Positions 23,351 to 32,804 of a stretch of 64,000 nucleotides of DNA are shown piece after piece (position 1 is the first letter of the stretch; every line of letters starts with the position of its first letter). Location of the stretch: positions 1 through 64,000 of the forward strand of contig NZ_NAAD01000006.1 of assembly GCF_002093115.1 (NCBI RefSeq). Reading direction: 5' to 3'. The DNA is from Geothermobacter hydrogeniphilus (GTDB lineage: Bacteria; Desulfobacterota; Desulfuromonadia; Desulfuromonadales; Geothermobacteraceae). The position numbers and the translations under genes are program-made. The notes beneath the pieces were generated by a model, which had not been told where the DNA came from, made no database searches, and worked only from the letters and a program-made list of their open reading frames with translations.

Positions 23351-25990
23351 ATGGCCGAAAAACCCCTCACCATTTACCGCTCCGACTACACCCCGCCGAA
23401 CTGGCTGGTCGACGAGGTCGAACTGCACTTCGATCTCGATCCGGAAACAACTGAAGTCATCAGCCGCCTGCGGCTGCGGCGCAATCCCGAGACCGAAGCC
23501 GGTCCCCTGCGGCTTGACGGTGAGGGGCTGGAGCTGCTCGGCGTGCGTCTCAACGGCCGACCGCTGGACGACGAAAACTACCTGCGGAAACCAGACGGAC
23601 TGACCTTTCCCGAGCTGCCCTCACCCTGCCTGCTCGAAACCCGGGTGCGCATTAATCCTGCGGCCAACACCGCCCTCGAAGGTCTGTACGTCTCCAGCGG
23701 TAACTTCTGCACCCAGTGCGAGGCCCAGGGGTTTCGCCACATCACCTACTATCCCGACCGCCCGGACATCCTCGCCCGCTTCACCACCACCATCGTCGCC
23801 GACCAGGTCCGTTACCCGCAGCTGCTTTCCAACGGCAACCCGGTCGCCCGCCGGAAACTGCCCGACGGTCGCCACAGCGTCACCTGGGAAGACCCTTTCC
23901 CGAAGCCCTGCTACCTGTTCGCCCTGGTCGCCGGCGACCTGGTGGAGATCAGCGACAGCTTTACCACCTGCAGCGGCCGCGACATCGCCCTGCGCTTCTA
24001 CGTCGAACACCATCACCGCGACAAGGTCGGCCACGCCGTCGAAGCACTGAAAAAAGCGATGCGCTGGGACGAGGAGCAATTCGGCCGCGAGTACGATCTC
24101 GACATCTACATGGTGGTGGCGGTCGATGACTTCAATATGGGAGCGATGGAGAACAAGGGGCTCAACATCTTCAACTCCAAGTACGTCCTGGCCCGCTCCG
24201 ACACCGCCACCGACGCTGATTTCCAGGCGATCGAAGAGGTGATCGCCCACGAGTATTTCCACAACTGGACCGGCAACCGCATCACCTGCCGCGACTGGTT
24301 CCAGCTCTCCCTCAAGGAGGGACTGACGGTCTTCCGTGACCAGGAATTCTCCGCCGACCAGGTGCATCGCGACGCCAAACGGATCGAGGACGTGCGCCTG
24401 CTGCGCAACAGTCAGTTCCCCGAGGATGGCGGCCCCATGGCCCACCCGGTGCGCCCCGACAGCTACCAGCAGATCAACAACTTCTACACCATGACCGTCT
24501 ACCACAAGGGTGCCGAACTGATCCGCATGATGCAGACCCTGCTCGGCCGCGACGGCTTCCGCAAAGGGATGGATCTCTACTTCGAACGTCATGACGGCCA
24601 GGCGGTCACCTGCGACGACTTCCGCCGGGCAATGGCCGATGCCAACGGCCGCGACCTTTCACAGTTCGAACGCTGGTACAGCCAGGCCGGTACACCGAGG
24701 CTGGACATTCGCGACAGTTTCGACGCGAAAACCGGCCGTTACCGGCTGCGGGTCCGCCAGAGCTGTCCTCCTACCCCCGGGCAACCGCAGAAAGAGTCCT
24801 TTCACCTGCCGCTGCGAATCGCCCTGCTCGACAGGGAAGGGAAAGAGATTCCACTGCGCCTGCAGGGTGAAGACACCGCCGACGGCAGTGATCGAATTCT
24901 CGAAATTCAACACCAGGAAGAGGAATTCGTCTTCTGCGACCTTGCCGACCGGCCGATGCCATCTCTGCTGCGCGGTTTCTCGGCGCCGGTGATTCTCGAT
25001 TACCCGTGGAGTGATGCCGACCTCGCTTTCCTGCTGCGGTACGATCGCGACCCCTTTGGCCGCTGGGACGCCGGCCAGCAGCTCGCCTGCCGCCAGCTGC
25101 TGCAGCTTGTCGAGTTGATCCGCGAAAACCGACCGCCGGCCATCTCCCCGCTGCTGGCCTCGTCGCTGGGCGGGGTGCTGCGGGACGAAACCTGCGAGTC
25201 GGCCCTGCGCGTCCAGTTGCTGACCCTGCCGAGCGAGACCTATCTCGCTGAACAGATGCAACCGGCCGACCCGGGCGCCATCCATCGGGCCCGCCAGTTT
25301 CTGCGCCGGGAGCTGGCCGCCGAACTGCGGCAACCGCTGCTCGCCCTCTATCGGCAGCTGCACCAGACCGACGGTTACCGCTGCACCCCGGAAGATGCCG
25401 GACGCCGCGGCCTGAAAAATCTCTGTCTCGGCTACCTGCTGGAGCTGGAGGAAACAGAATTTCAGCAGCTGGCGGTGGCCCAGTACCGGCAGGCGGACAA
25501 CATGACCGACCAGCTCGCCGCCCTGCAGGCACTGTGCAACAGCGACGTCGCCGAACGCGAAGAGCTGTTGAACGACTTTCACGCCCGCTGGAAAGACCAA
25601 CCGCTGGTGCTCGACAAGTGGTTCACCCTGCAGGCGACCAGCCGCCGCGACGACTGCCTGGACCAGGTCATAAAACTCGCCGCCCACCCCGACTTCAACC
25701 TCAGGAATCCGAACCGTGCCCGCTCCCTGCTCGGCGCCCTGGCCCACTCCAACCCGGCCGCATTCCACCGTAACGACGGCAGCGGCTACCGCTTCATCGC
25801 CGACTATGTCCTGCGTCTCGACCGGCTCAATCCACAGATCGCGGCCCGCCTGGTCAGCTGCTTCAACCGTTGGCGGCGGATGGTTCCCGAACTGGGAGAG
25901 CAGATGCGCGCGGAACTGGAACGTATCCAGACCGACAGCAAACTCTCGCGCGATGTCAGGGAGATCGTCGGCAAGGCTCTGAATGGCTGA
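23351..25990 (+). CDS. pepN: Aminopeptidase N (M1 family)
   Basis: An 879-residue cytosolic zinc aminopeptidase that removes N-terminal residues from peptides. It has the substrate motif MGAMENKGLNIF and the zinc site HEYFH (300-304) with the downstream glutamate in LSLKEGLTVF. The middle Ig-like and C-terminal helical domains match the E. coli PepN branch; length 879 versus ~870. The start MAEKPLTIYRSDYTPPNW matches the family start and has GGAG seven bases before. It is monocistronic. Confidence 0.97.
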   Translation: MAEKPLTIYRSDYTPPNWLVDEVELHFDLDPETTEVISRLRLRRNPETEAGPLRLDGEGLELLGVRLNGRPLDDENYLRKPDGLTFPELPSPCLLETRVRINPAANTALEGLYVSSGNFCTQCEAQGFRHITYYPDRPDILARFTTTIVADQVRYPQLLSNGNPVARRKLPDGRHSVTWEDPFPKPCYLFALVAGDLVEISDSFTTCSGRDIALRFYVEHHHRDKVGHAVEALKKAMRWDEEQFGREYDLDIYMVVAVDDFNMGAMENKGLNIFNSKYVLARSDTATDADFQAIEEVIAHEYFHNWTGNRITCRDWFQLSLKEGLTVFRDQEFSADQVHRDAKRIEDVRLLRNSQFPEDGGPMAHPVRPDSYQQINNFYTMTVYHKGAELIRMMQTLLGRDGFRKGMDLYFERHDGQAVTCDDFRRAMADANGRDLSQFERWYSQAGTPRLDIRDSFDAKTGRYRLRVRQSCPPTPGQPQKESFHLPLRIALLDREGKEIPLRLQGEDTADGSDRILEIQHQEEEFVFCDLADRPMPSLLRGFSAPVILDYPWSDADLAFLLRYDRDPFGRWDAGQQLACRQLLQLVELIRENRPPAISPLLASSLGGVLRDETCESALRVQLLTLPSETYLAEQMQPADPGAIHRARQFLRRELAAELRQPLLALYRQLHQTDGYRCTPEDAGRRGLKNLCLGYLLELEETEFQQLAVAQYRQADNMTDQLAALQALCNSDVAEREELLNDFHARWKDQPLVLDKWFTLQATSRRDDCLDQVIKLAAHPDFNLRNPNRARSLLGALAHSNPAAFHRNDGSGYRFIADYVLRLDRLNPQIAARLVSCFNRWRRMVPELGEQMRAELERIQTDSKLSRDVREIVGKALNG

Positions 25991-26017
25991 AAAACTCGCT
26001 ATTTAGACGACAAGGGG

Positions 26018-26037
26018 ACAGTTTTCGGGTAAACTGT
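26018..26037. repeat. Short inverted repeat upstream of the diguanylate cyclase gene
   Basis: ACAGTTT (26018-26024) / AAACTGT (26031-26037) with a 6-base loop, in the 80-base gap between pepN and the GGDEF gene. It could be an operator or a weak hairpin; no T-tract follows. Confidence 0.35.
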
Positions 26038-26070
26038 GTGGAATTCCATTCAACCTGGAGCTCCTGACGC

Positions 26071-27033
26071 GTGACCAACGGTGACACTATCACTGCCCCG
26101 CCTTCCCCGGAGCAGCGACTGCTCGAGGCCGCCCGGGTTTTCAGCGCCTGTCGCGGACACGGCGAACTTTTTGCCGCCCTCGGCCGGTTGCTGCCCGGGT
26201 TCTGCCGCGGCCGCAGCTGGCAACTCTGGCTGCGCGATCAACTGACCGGTGACTGGCGACCGGCGGACGGCTCCGCGGCCAACCTGCAACAGGCCGCCGA
26301 ACCGCTCTCCACCCTGGTCAAGGCGGTTGCCGATTCCGGTGAGCCGCGGGACGCGCCGGAAGCCCCGGCTTCCTGCAACTACTGGCTGCCGCTGCCGGGA
26401 GTCGCCGAAATCATCGGGGTTCTCGGTGTCGAATGCGGCGCTCCCGCAGATCCCGAGGTGGTGACGAGTCTGGCGTTGCTGAGCGAGCTGCTCGGCAACA
26501 CCCTGGAACTGATGCTGCTGCTCGAACAGTTGCAGAAACAGAATATCACCGACGATCTGACCGGACTGTACAATGCCCGCCATTTCCGCGAGCTGGTCGA
26601 CTACGAACTGGAACGCGCCCGCCGCTACGGCAATGACCTGTCACTGGTCTTTCTTGATCTGGATTTTTTCAAAAAGGTCAACGATGCCCACGGACACCTG
26701 GTCGGCAGCCGCCTGCTGACCGAGGTCGGTCATTTCATCATGCAGCACACCCGGCGGGTCAATCTCGCCTGTCGCTACGGCGGGGATGAGTTCGTACTGC
26801 TGCTCCCTTCAACAAGCAAAAGCGGCGCCCTGACCATGGCCGAAATCCTGCGCCTTGACCTGCGCAGCCAGCGCTTCGAGGCCGGCGCGCCGACACCGAT
26901 CACCATCACCGCCAGTTTCGGGGTTGCCAGTTACCCCGATGACGCCCGCAGCGCCAGAGACCTGATTCACCTCGCCGATGAAGCCATGTACCGGGTCAAG
27001 GCCTCCGGTCGCGACGGCGTTGCCGGCAGCTGA
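26071..27033 (+). CDS. GAF-like diguanylate cyclase
   Basis: 320 residues. The N-terminal ~150 residues resemble a degenerate GAF sensory domain. A GGDEF domain follows (NITDDLTGLYNARHF at the start, catalytic G-G-D-E-F at 237-241 in YGGDEF). The active site is intact, so it should make c-di-GMP. No RxxD inhibitory site is obvious just upstream of GGDEF. There is no membrane segment, so it is cytosolic. Start is GTG at 26071 with GGAG somewhat distant (11 bases). It converges with the phosphatase gene. Confidence 0.9.
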   Translation: MTNGDTITAPPSPEQRLLEAARVFSACRGHGELFAALGRLLPGFCRGRSWQLWLRDQLTGDWRPADGSAANLQQAAEPLSTLVKAVADSGEPRDAPEAPASCNYWLPLPGVAEIIGVLGVECGAPADPEVVTSLALLSELLGNTLELMLLLEQLQKQNITDDLTGLYNARHFRELVDYELERARRYGNDLSLVFLDLDFFKKVNDAHGHLVGSRLLTEVGHFIMQHTRRVNLACRYGGDEFVLLLPSTSKSGALTMAEILRLDLRSQRFEAGAPTPITITASFGVASYPDDARSARDLIHLADEAMYRVKASGRDGVAGS

Positions 27034-27083
27034 CCCGTACTGAACTCGTCACCGGCGGAGAGCACAAACCCGCTGATTCAGCT

Positions 27084-28277
27084 TCAATGATGACCGTTCG
27101 GCCGGTATTCAATGGCCAGCAGGGTCAGATCATCGGGCGGTGACTGACCACCGGAAAACTGATCCAGCACCTTCATCACCATCTCCAACTGATCATCCAG
27201 AGGGTTGTCGACACCATTTTCAAGCAGGTCGAAAAAACGCTCCTCCCCGAACAATTCACCACCGGGGTCCGGCAGCTCGGTCACCCCGTCCGAGTAGAGA
27301 AACAGGCGATCACCGGGGTTGAGCTGCAGCCGGTCCTCCTCGAAAGGAACCAGTCCCCCCATGCCGACCAGGGTGCCGCCGACATCGAGGGTTTCGACCG
27401 TTCCGTCCCGGCGGACCAGCAGTGGCGGCGGATGACCGGCGTTGCAGTAACGGACCTGTCCGCTGTTCGGATCGAGCAGCAGGTAGGCCATGGTGAAAAA
27501 CTTCTCGAAACGCTCGTAGGGATATTCCCGGTCGAGTTCAGTGATCACCTCGGCCGGGGTCGAAAGCCGATAATGGGGGGGATGATCGAGGGGCTGCTTG
27601 ATCAGCTGGCTGGTATGCGGCGACAGGCTCTGGTAGACCGAGACGGTCACCATCGCCGCCGATACGCCGTGACCGCTGACATCGAGCAGATAGGCCATCA
27701 GGCTGTCTTCAGCCACCTGGCGGAGATGGAACAGGTCGCCGCCGACCGTTTCGCAGGGCCGGAAGCGCCAGGCGAAACGGAAGCTGTCGCTGCGGGGCAG
27801 AAAATTGGGCAGCAGCGACTGCTGAATGATCGCCGCCGAGCGCAAGCCCTCGCGCAGTTCGATCTTTTTCGCCTCCAGACGGCCGGCGAGCAGGTCACGT
27901 TCCTCGCGCAGACGGACCAGCTCCAGTTGCAGACGCACCTGGTCAAGCACCAGATCCCGCTGTTCGGCTGACAGCAGCGGACCACTGCTCCAGGGTGCCA
28001 GTGTGCGCATCCGGTCCGGGTCCATGCCGAGTGAGGAGAAAAGCAGGCAGGGGATTTCTCCGGTGAGACACCCCTGGGCCAGGGGCTCAAGATCGGTCAT
28101 CGGATCAGCCGCAAGGTCGAGATCGAGGAGCAGCAGGTCGGGAAAACGGCTGAGCGCGGTCTGAGCGGTACCCAGGTTATCGGCCGTGGTCACCGAAAAT
28201 CCGGCATCCTGCAGCAGCCCCGCCAACTCTTCACCGAGGGGAGCGGCACTATGCGCGATCAGCAATTCTTCGGCCAT
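27084..28277 (-). CDS. SpoIIE/RsbU-type PP2C phosphatase with receiver-like domain
   Basis: 397 residues. Residues 1-~115 have a receiver-like fold (LLLLDLDLA at the expected aspartate site) but the surrounding acidic pocket is not canonical. A coiled-coil linker (~115-145) leads to a PPM/SpoIIE phosphatase domain with VGGDLFHL, LLDVSGHGVSAAMV, CNAGHPPPLLV and YSDGVTEL...DDLTLLAI, the metal-binding aspartates being present. It would dephosphorylate an anti-sigma antagonist or similar protein. It lies 73 bases downstream of the cNMP-binding gene on the same strand. ATG 28277 has GGAG upstream. No partner kinase or antagonist gene is seen nearby. Confidence 0.9.
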   Translation of the reverse strand: MAEELLIAHSAAPLGEELAGLLQDAGFSVTTADNLGTAQTALSRFPDLLLLDLDLAADPMTDLEPLAQGCLTGEIPCLLFSSLGMDPDRMRTLAPWSSGPLLSAEQRDLVLDQVRLQLELVRLREERDLLAGRLEAKKIELREGLRSAAIIQQSLLPNFLPRSDSFRFAWRFRPCETVGGDLFHLRQVAEDSLMAYLLDVSGHGVSAAMVTVSVYQSLSPHTSQLIKQPLDHPPHYRLSTPAEVITELDREYPYERFEKFFTMAYLLLDPNSGQVRYCNAGHPPPLLVRRDGTVETLDVGGTLVGMGGLVPFEEDRLQLNPGDRLFLYSDGVTELPDPGGELFGEERFFDLLENGVDNPLDDQLEMVMKVLDQFSGGQSPPDDLTLLAIEYRPNGHH

Positions 28278-28350
28278 GATCAACGGTCTCCAACAAGGTC
28301 TGCACAGCCTTCTTATCGGCGCTGCGAACAGATTTGATTAGCCCGCAGCT

Positions 28351-28815
28351 TTAAAATACCGAGGCCAGCCGTTCAAACGACTTGCCCAACCGGGTCGAGA
28401 CCGCCAACAGCACCCCCTGCAGCAGGCGCACCGAAAGTTCCGGGGCTTCACGGGTCAGGCGCTGAAAATTCTCGCGCGATAAAAGCAGCAGATCAGCATC
28501 CTCCAGCGCCGCCACGGTCACGAACCGTTCATGGCCGCTGAGCAGACAGAGTTCGCCGACGATGCTTCCCTTGCCGTAGATGCCGACAATCACGTCCTTG
28601 CCGGGGAATTCCGTCTGTTTGCGAATTTCCAGCCGCCCGGAAACGATGAAGGCCAGGCAGTCGCACGCGTCCCCTTCCCGCCAGAGCACTTCACCGGCGG
28701 CAACTTTTCGGCATTCGAGCAATTCGGAAATGATCGGAGAGTCTTCCTGGCGTAGAAAATAGAAACTCAGCTCACCCTTGAGCCGTTCACAGAAACATTC
28801 TGAATCATGGGTCAT
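28351..28815 (-). CDS. Cyclic-nucleotide-binding domain protein
   Basis: 154 residues consisting almost entirely of a Crp-type cNMP-binding beta-barrel: GEVLWREGDACDCLAFIVSGRLEI, then YGKGSIVGELCLLSGHERFVTVAALEDADLLLLSRENFQRL. The phosphate-binding cassette is GELCLLSGHERF; the canonical R-x-A pair is altered, so ligand binding is unsure. There is no HTH, so it is not a DNA-binding Crp. It precedes the SpoIIE phosphatase, suggesting a regulatory pair. ATG 28815 follows AGGAG. Confidence 0.88.
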   Translation of the reverse strand: MTHDSECFCERLKGELSFYFLRQEDSPIISELLECRKVAAGEVLWREGDACDCLAFIVSGRLEIRKQTEFPGKDVIVGIYGKGSIVGELCLLSGHERFVTVAALEDADLLLLSRENFQRLTREAPELSVRLLQGVLLAVSTRLGKSFERLASVF

Positions 28816-29187
28816 GACAACTCCTGACAAGACGCCGAAGGATTCCGGAACCGTCCTGTTTTCAGATTATCCCAAATTCACCGACTGTTTTGCGGACCGA
28901 GGGTGGCGGGACGGGTGGAGATGCGAGGCGCCGTGCCGATTCGAGCGGAAACGTAGCCGAGCTACGTTGAGCAACGAATCGGTGAAGGCAACGAAGCAGA
29001 TTCATCCGTAACGTCAGCCGAATCCCGGAATTGCCGGTGGATTTGGGTTTATTTACGCCCCTTGACAGGGGCCTTTGCGAAGATTAAGTTTTTCCTGTTT
29101 GGCCGCCCCCGGTTGATTCCGAAACCACGACAAGGGCGCGAACAAGGGAAAATCACCTTCCCGGCAATGTCCCACGGAGATCAAACT
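28816..29187. other. Gene-free region containing a hairpin repeat
   Basis: 372 bases between divergent genes. The middle carries the repeat at 28920-29006. The right part (29060-29187) is open in the gldA-like frame but has no ribosome site before 29188 and does not look like the family. Promoters for both directions must lie here; none is clear. Confidence 0.5.
28920..29006. repeat. Dispersed hairpin repeat (AACGTAGC/GCTACGTT centre)
   Basis: The centre is AACGTAGC (28950-28957, plus one flanking A) / GCTACGTT (28961-28968). Arms CCGATTCG (28936-28943) and CGAATCGG (28975-28982) are perfectly complementary. The ends GATGCGAGGCG and GGCAACGAAGCAGAT match the family consensus. Confidence 0.75.
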
Positions 29188-29922
29188 ATGGAATGGTACA
29201 TCGAGGCCGAGTCCCTGCGCAAGGCATTCGGCACCTTGACAGCGGTCGACGATCTCTCCTTCCAGGTCGCGCCCGGCGAGGTTCTCGGTTTTCTCGGCCC
29301 CAACGGCGCCGGAAAATCGACCACCATGAAGATGCTGACCGGCTTCCTCACTCCCGACAGCGGCAACGCCCGCATCTGCGGTATCGATGTCGGTCGGCAG
29401 CCGGTAGCCGCCAAGGCCCGGCTCGGCTATCTTCCGGAAGGAGCCCCGCTCTACCCGGAGATGACCCCCGCCGGCCTGCTCGCCTTCATTGCCGCCATCC
29501 GCGGACTGCGCGGTGACGCGAAGGACCACCGACTTGCACAGGTGGCCGAACAGGTCCAGCTCAAGGAAGTCTGGCGGCAGCCGATCGAAACCCTCTCCAA
29601 GGGATTCAAGCGCCGCGTCGGCCTGGCCCAGGCGATCCTGCATGATCCCGAGGTGCTGATCCTCGATGAACCGACCGACGGCCTCGACCCCAACCAGAAA
29701 CACGAGGTGCGCCGACTGGTGCGGCAGATGGCGGAAAAAAAAGCGATCATCATCTCCACCCACATCCTCGAAGAGGTCGACGCCATCTGCAGCCGGGCGA
29801 TGATCATCGATCGCGGGCGCATCGTCGCCGACGGCACCCCCGATGAACTGCGTGCCGGCTACCCGAGCCTCGAAGCGATGTTCCGCGACCTGACCGGAAA
29901 AGGCCGGGAGGATGCAGCATGA
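29188..29922 (+). CDS. ABC-2 transporter ATP-binding protein (GldA/NosF-like)
   Basis: A 244-residue ATPase with Walker A GPNGAGKST (37-45), Q-loop LPEGAPLYPEMT, signature LSKGFKRRVGLAQA, Walker B VLILDEPTDGLDPNQ and switch histidine STHIL. The LSKGxxRR form of the signature is typical of the GldA group. It energises the permease fusion encoded immediately downstream (ATGA overlap). ATG 29188 follows GGAGA. The substrate of such systems is unknown. Confidence 0.94.
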   Translation: MEWYIEAESLRKAFGTLTAVDDLSFQVAPGEVLGFLGPNGAGKSTTMKMLTGFLTPDSGNARICGIDVGRQPVAAKARLGYLPEGAPLYPEMTPAGLLAFIAAIRGLRGDAKDHRLAQVAEQVQLKEVWRQPIETLSKGFKRRVGLAQAILHDPEVLILDEPTDGLDPNQKHEVRRLVRQMAEKKAIIISTHILEEVDAICSRAMIIDRGRIVADGTPDELRAGYPSLEAMFRDLTGKGREDAA

Positions 29923-32555
29923 AAAACCTGTGGCCCCTCTTCAAACGTGAACTGGCCGGCTACTTCGTCACCCCGCTGGCCTATGTCTTTATCGTCATCT
30001 TCCTGGTCCTGACCGGAGTTTTCACCTTCTATCTCGGCGGTTTTTTTCAGCGCGGCCAGGCCGACCTGCAGGCCTTTTTCCTCTGGCATCCCTGGCTGTT
30101 CCTGCTGCTGGTCCCGGCCCTCGGCATGCGTCTCTGGGCCGAAGAACGCAAGACCGGCACCATCGAACTGCTGCTGACCCTGCCGGTTTCCATGACCGAA
30201 GCAGTGCTGGCCAAGTTTCTCGCCGCCTGGGCAATGATCGCCATTTCCCTGGCCCTGACCTTTCCGATCTGGATCAGTGTCAACCTGCTCGGTAATCCGG
30301 ACAACGGCGTCATCATCGCCAACTACCTCGGCAGCCTGCTGATGGCCGGGGCCTACCTGGCGGTCGCCGCCTGCCTCTCGGCCACCACCCGCAACCAGGT
30401 GATCGCCTTCGTTCTCTCGACCCTGGCCTGTTTCGCCTTTCTGCTCGCCGGTTTCCCGCTGGTACTCGACTTCTTCCGCCCCTGGCTGCCGCAGGCGGCC
30501 CTCGACGCTATTGCCTCGCTCAGTTTCCTGAGCCATTTCGAAACCATCACCCGCGGGATGATCGACCTGCGTGATCTGCTCTTCTTTGTCAGCTTCATCC
30601 TCCTCTGGCTCTACCTCGGCGCCTGGGTGATCAGCCGCAAAAAAGCCTCGGGAGGATACCGAACCCGGTCCGGATCAGGCCTTTTCTCCCGTGGCGGCCT
30701 GTTGGGCGCCCTGTTGCTGTTCCTGCTGCTCAACGTCGCGGTTTCGCCGCTGCTGCGCGGTCTGCGGCTCGACCTCACCGAACAGCGACTCAATACCCTC
30801 TCCAGCGGGACCCGCCACATCCTCGCGGGAATCGACAAACCTCTCTCCCTCAAGTTCTTTCTCAGCAGGGAACAGATCAAGCAGGTTCCCGGCCTGGAAA
30901 GTTTCGCCGAACGGGTCGCCACCCTGCTCGACGAATACGCCAATCTCGCCGACGGCAGGCTGACCATCGAACAGATCGACCCCGAACCCTTCTCCGAAGC
31001 CGAGGATGAAGCGGTCCGGTTCGGCCTGCGGGGGGTGCAGATCACCGCCGGCGGCGACAGCATCTATTTCGGACTGGTCGGGGAACTTGACGGCCGCCGC
31101 AAGGTGATTCCCTTCTTTCAACCGGAACGGGAGCGGTTCCTTGAATACGACCTGAGCCAGCTGCTCTACCAGCTCGTCCATCCGAAAAAGCTGGTGGTCG
31201 GCCTGCTCTCCGGAGCCCCCATCGAAGGCGGCTTCACCCCCGGACCGAACCCGCGCATGCAGCGGCCCTGGCTGATCCTCGACCAGCTGCGCCGACAGTT
31301 CGAGATCCGCACTCTGCCGCGAACTGCTGAGCCGATCGCCGACGACGTCGATCTGCTGATGCTGGTTCACCCGGCCGGGCTCGATGCCGAAACGCTCTAT
31401 GCCGTCGATCAGTACCTGTTGCGCGGCGGCAAAGCCCTGATCTTCGCTGATCCCTTGAGTGAAGCCTCCGCCGAAGGCAACCCGGCCGGCGCCATCAACA
31501 GCAACCCCGATTTCGAGCGACTGCTGGCCGCCTGGGGAATCGCAATGGAACCCGGCAAGGTGGTCGGCGACCTGCCCCAGTCACACAAGGTCAACTACCA
31601 GGGACGACTCCGCAGCATGCAGATCAATTACCTGCCCTGGCTGAATATCGGCCGGAATTCCCTGGCGGACGATGACGTGATCACCAGTCAGCTCGGCAAT
31701 CTCAATCTCGCCACCGCCGGCGCCCTGCGCCCCCTCAAGGGCGCGAAAACAGTCTTTACCCCGCTGATCAAAAGCAGCGACCAGGCGATGCTGATCGACG
31801 CCGCCAAAATCGCCTTCGCGCCCAACCCGGCCAAGCTGCTGGCGGATTTCAAACCCGCCGGAAAACCCTTCGTGCTTGCCGCCCGTATCGACGGTGAAAT
31901 CGTCAGCGCCTTCCCTGAAGGAAGACCGAAAGCGGCGACGGAAACGAAAGCCGCCGCAAAGGAGAAAAAACCGGTTGCCGAGCACCTGGCGAAAAGCAAA
32001 GGTCCGGTCCACCTGGTCGTCATCGCCGACTCCGACCTGCTGCAGGACCGCTTCTGGGTGCAGGCGACCAGTGTCTTCGGCGGCAGCCTGGCGATCCCCA
32101 TCTCGGCCAACGCCGACCTGGCGGCCAACGCCATCGAATCCCTCGGCGGCAGCCCCGATCTGATCTCGGTGCGCAGCCGCGGCAGCTACCGGCGCCCATT
32201 CACCCTGGTTGCAGAACTGCAGCGCAAGGCCGAGATGCGCTTCCGCGCCAAGGAACAGGAACTGACCGACAAGCTGCGTGAAACCGAAAGCAAGCTCAAT
32301 GAACTGCAGCGCGGACGCGACGATTCCGGCGCCACCACCCTGACCGCCGAACAGCAGCGGGAACTGGACCGCTTCCTCGCCGAAAAGGTCAAATTCCGCA
32401 AGCAGCTGCGGGCCGTGCAGTACCAGCTGCGGGCCGAGATCGACAACCTCGAAGCGATGCTTAAAGTCTTCAACATCCTCTTCGTTCCCGGCCTGATCGC
32501 CCTGATCGCGTTCGTCGCATGGGTCATCCGGCGGGCCAGGGGAAGAGAATATTAG
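29919..32555 (+). CDS. GldF-GldG fusion: ABC-2 permease joined to ABC-type auxiliary domain
   Basis: 878 residues combining two proteins that are separate in many bacteria. Residues 1-~245 form a six-helix ABC-2 permease (GYFVTPLAYVFIVIF...WAEERKTGTIELLLTLPVS), like GldF. A helix at ~258-282 then leads to a large periplasmic GldG/ABC_transp_aux region (LRLDLTEQRLNTLSSGTRHIL...), with a coiled coil near 770-845 and a final helix ~850-872. There is a K/A/E-rich linker around 670-690. It pairs with the ATPase upstream. The DUF4340 gene that often follows such systems is absent; a hairpin repeat lies next. Confidence 0.9.
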   Translation: MKNLWPLFKRELAGYFVTPLAYVFIVIFLVLTGVFTFYLGGFFQRGQADLQAFFLWHPWLFLLLVPALGMRLWAEERKTGTIELLLTLPVSMTEAVLAKFLAAWAMIAISLALTFPIWISVNLLGNPDNGVIIANYLGSLLMAGAYLAVAACLSATTRNQVIAFVLSTLACFAFLLAGFPLVLDFFRPWLPQAALDAIASLSFLSHFETITRGMIDLRDLLFFVSFILLWLYLGAWVISRKKASGGYRTRSGSGLFSRGGLLGALLLFLLLNVAVSPLLRGLRLDLTEQRLNTLSSGTRHILAGIDKPLSLKFFLSREQIKQVPGLESFAERVATLLDEYANLADGRLTIEQIDPEPFSEAEDEAVRFGLRGVQITAGGDSIYFGLVGELDGRRKVIPFFQPERERFLEYDLSQLLYQLVHPKKLVVGLLSGAPIEGGFTPGPNPRMQRPWLILDQLRRQFEIRTLPRTAEPIADDVDLLMLVHPAGLDAETLYAVDQYLLRGGKALIFADPLSEASAEGNPAGAINSNPDFERLLAAWGIAMEPGKVVGDLPQSHKVNYQGRLRSMQINYLPWLNIGRNSLADDDVITSQLGNLNLATAGALRPLKGAKTVFTPLIKSSDQAMLIDAAKIAFAPNPAKLLADFKPAGKPFVLAARIDGEIVSAFPEGRPKAATETKAAAKEKKPVAEHLAKSKGPVHLVVIADSDLLQDRFWVQATSVFGGSLAIPISANADLAANAIESLGGSPDLISVRSRGSYRRPFTLVAELQRKAEMRFRAKEQELTDKLRETESKLNELQRGRDDSGATTLTAEQQRELDRFLAEKVKFRKQLRAVQYQLRAEIDNLEAMLKVFNILFVPGLIALIAFVAWVIRRARGREY

Positions 32556-32571
32556 GCTGATGAAAAACGCC

Positions 32572-32657
32572 CATCTGCTGCGTTGTCCACGTCCCCGCGT
32601 CAACGACGTACCTTCCGGTACGCCTTATGCCGCGGGGACGTGGACGCCTTGCATCTG
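32572..32657. repeat. Dispersed hairpin repeat with 15-bp perfect arms
   Basis: Arms GTCCACGTCCCCGCG (32585-32599) / CGCGGGGACGTGGAC (32631-32645) are perfect complements. The centre is GTACC (32608-32612) / GGTAC (32617-32621). The outer ends CATCTGCTGCGTTG and CGCCTTGCATCTG match, in reverse, the element at 1.76-1.84 kb. It could terminate the ABC operon transcript. Confidence 0.85.
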
Positions 32658-32804
32658 GACATTTTTGCTCAGCCTGGAGAACGTGACGTTTTCAATCCCC
32701 TGCTGACAATCGCCGCTGCCAATCGACGGACTCGTCCTTGACCTGCGGCCGGCGGCGCAGTAAAGTGGGGCCGTCAATAGCTGATAAAAGGAGTCAGATA
32801 TATC

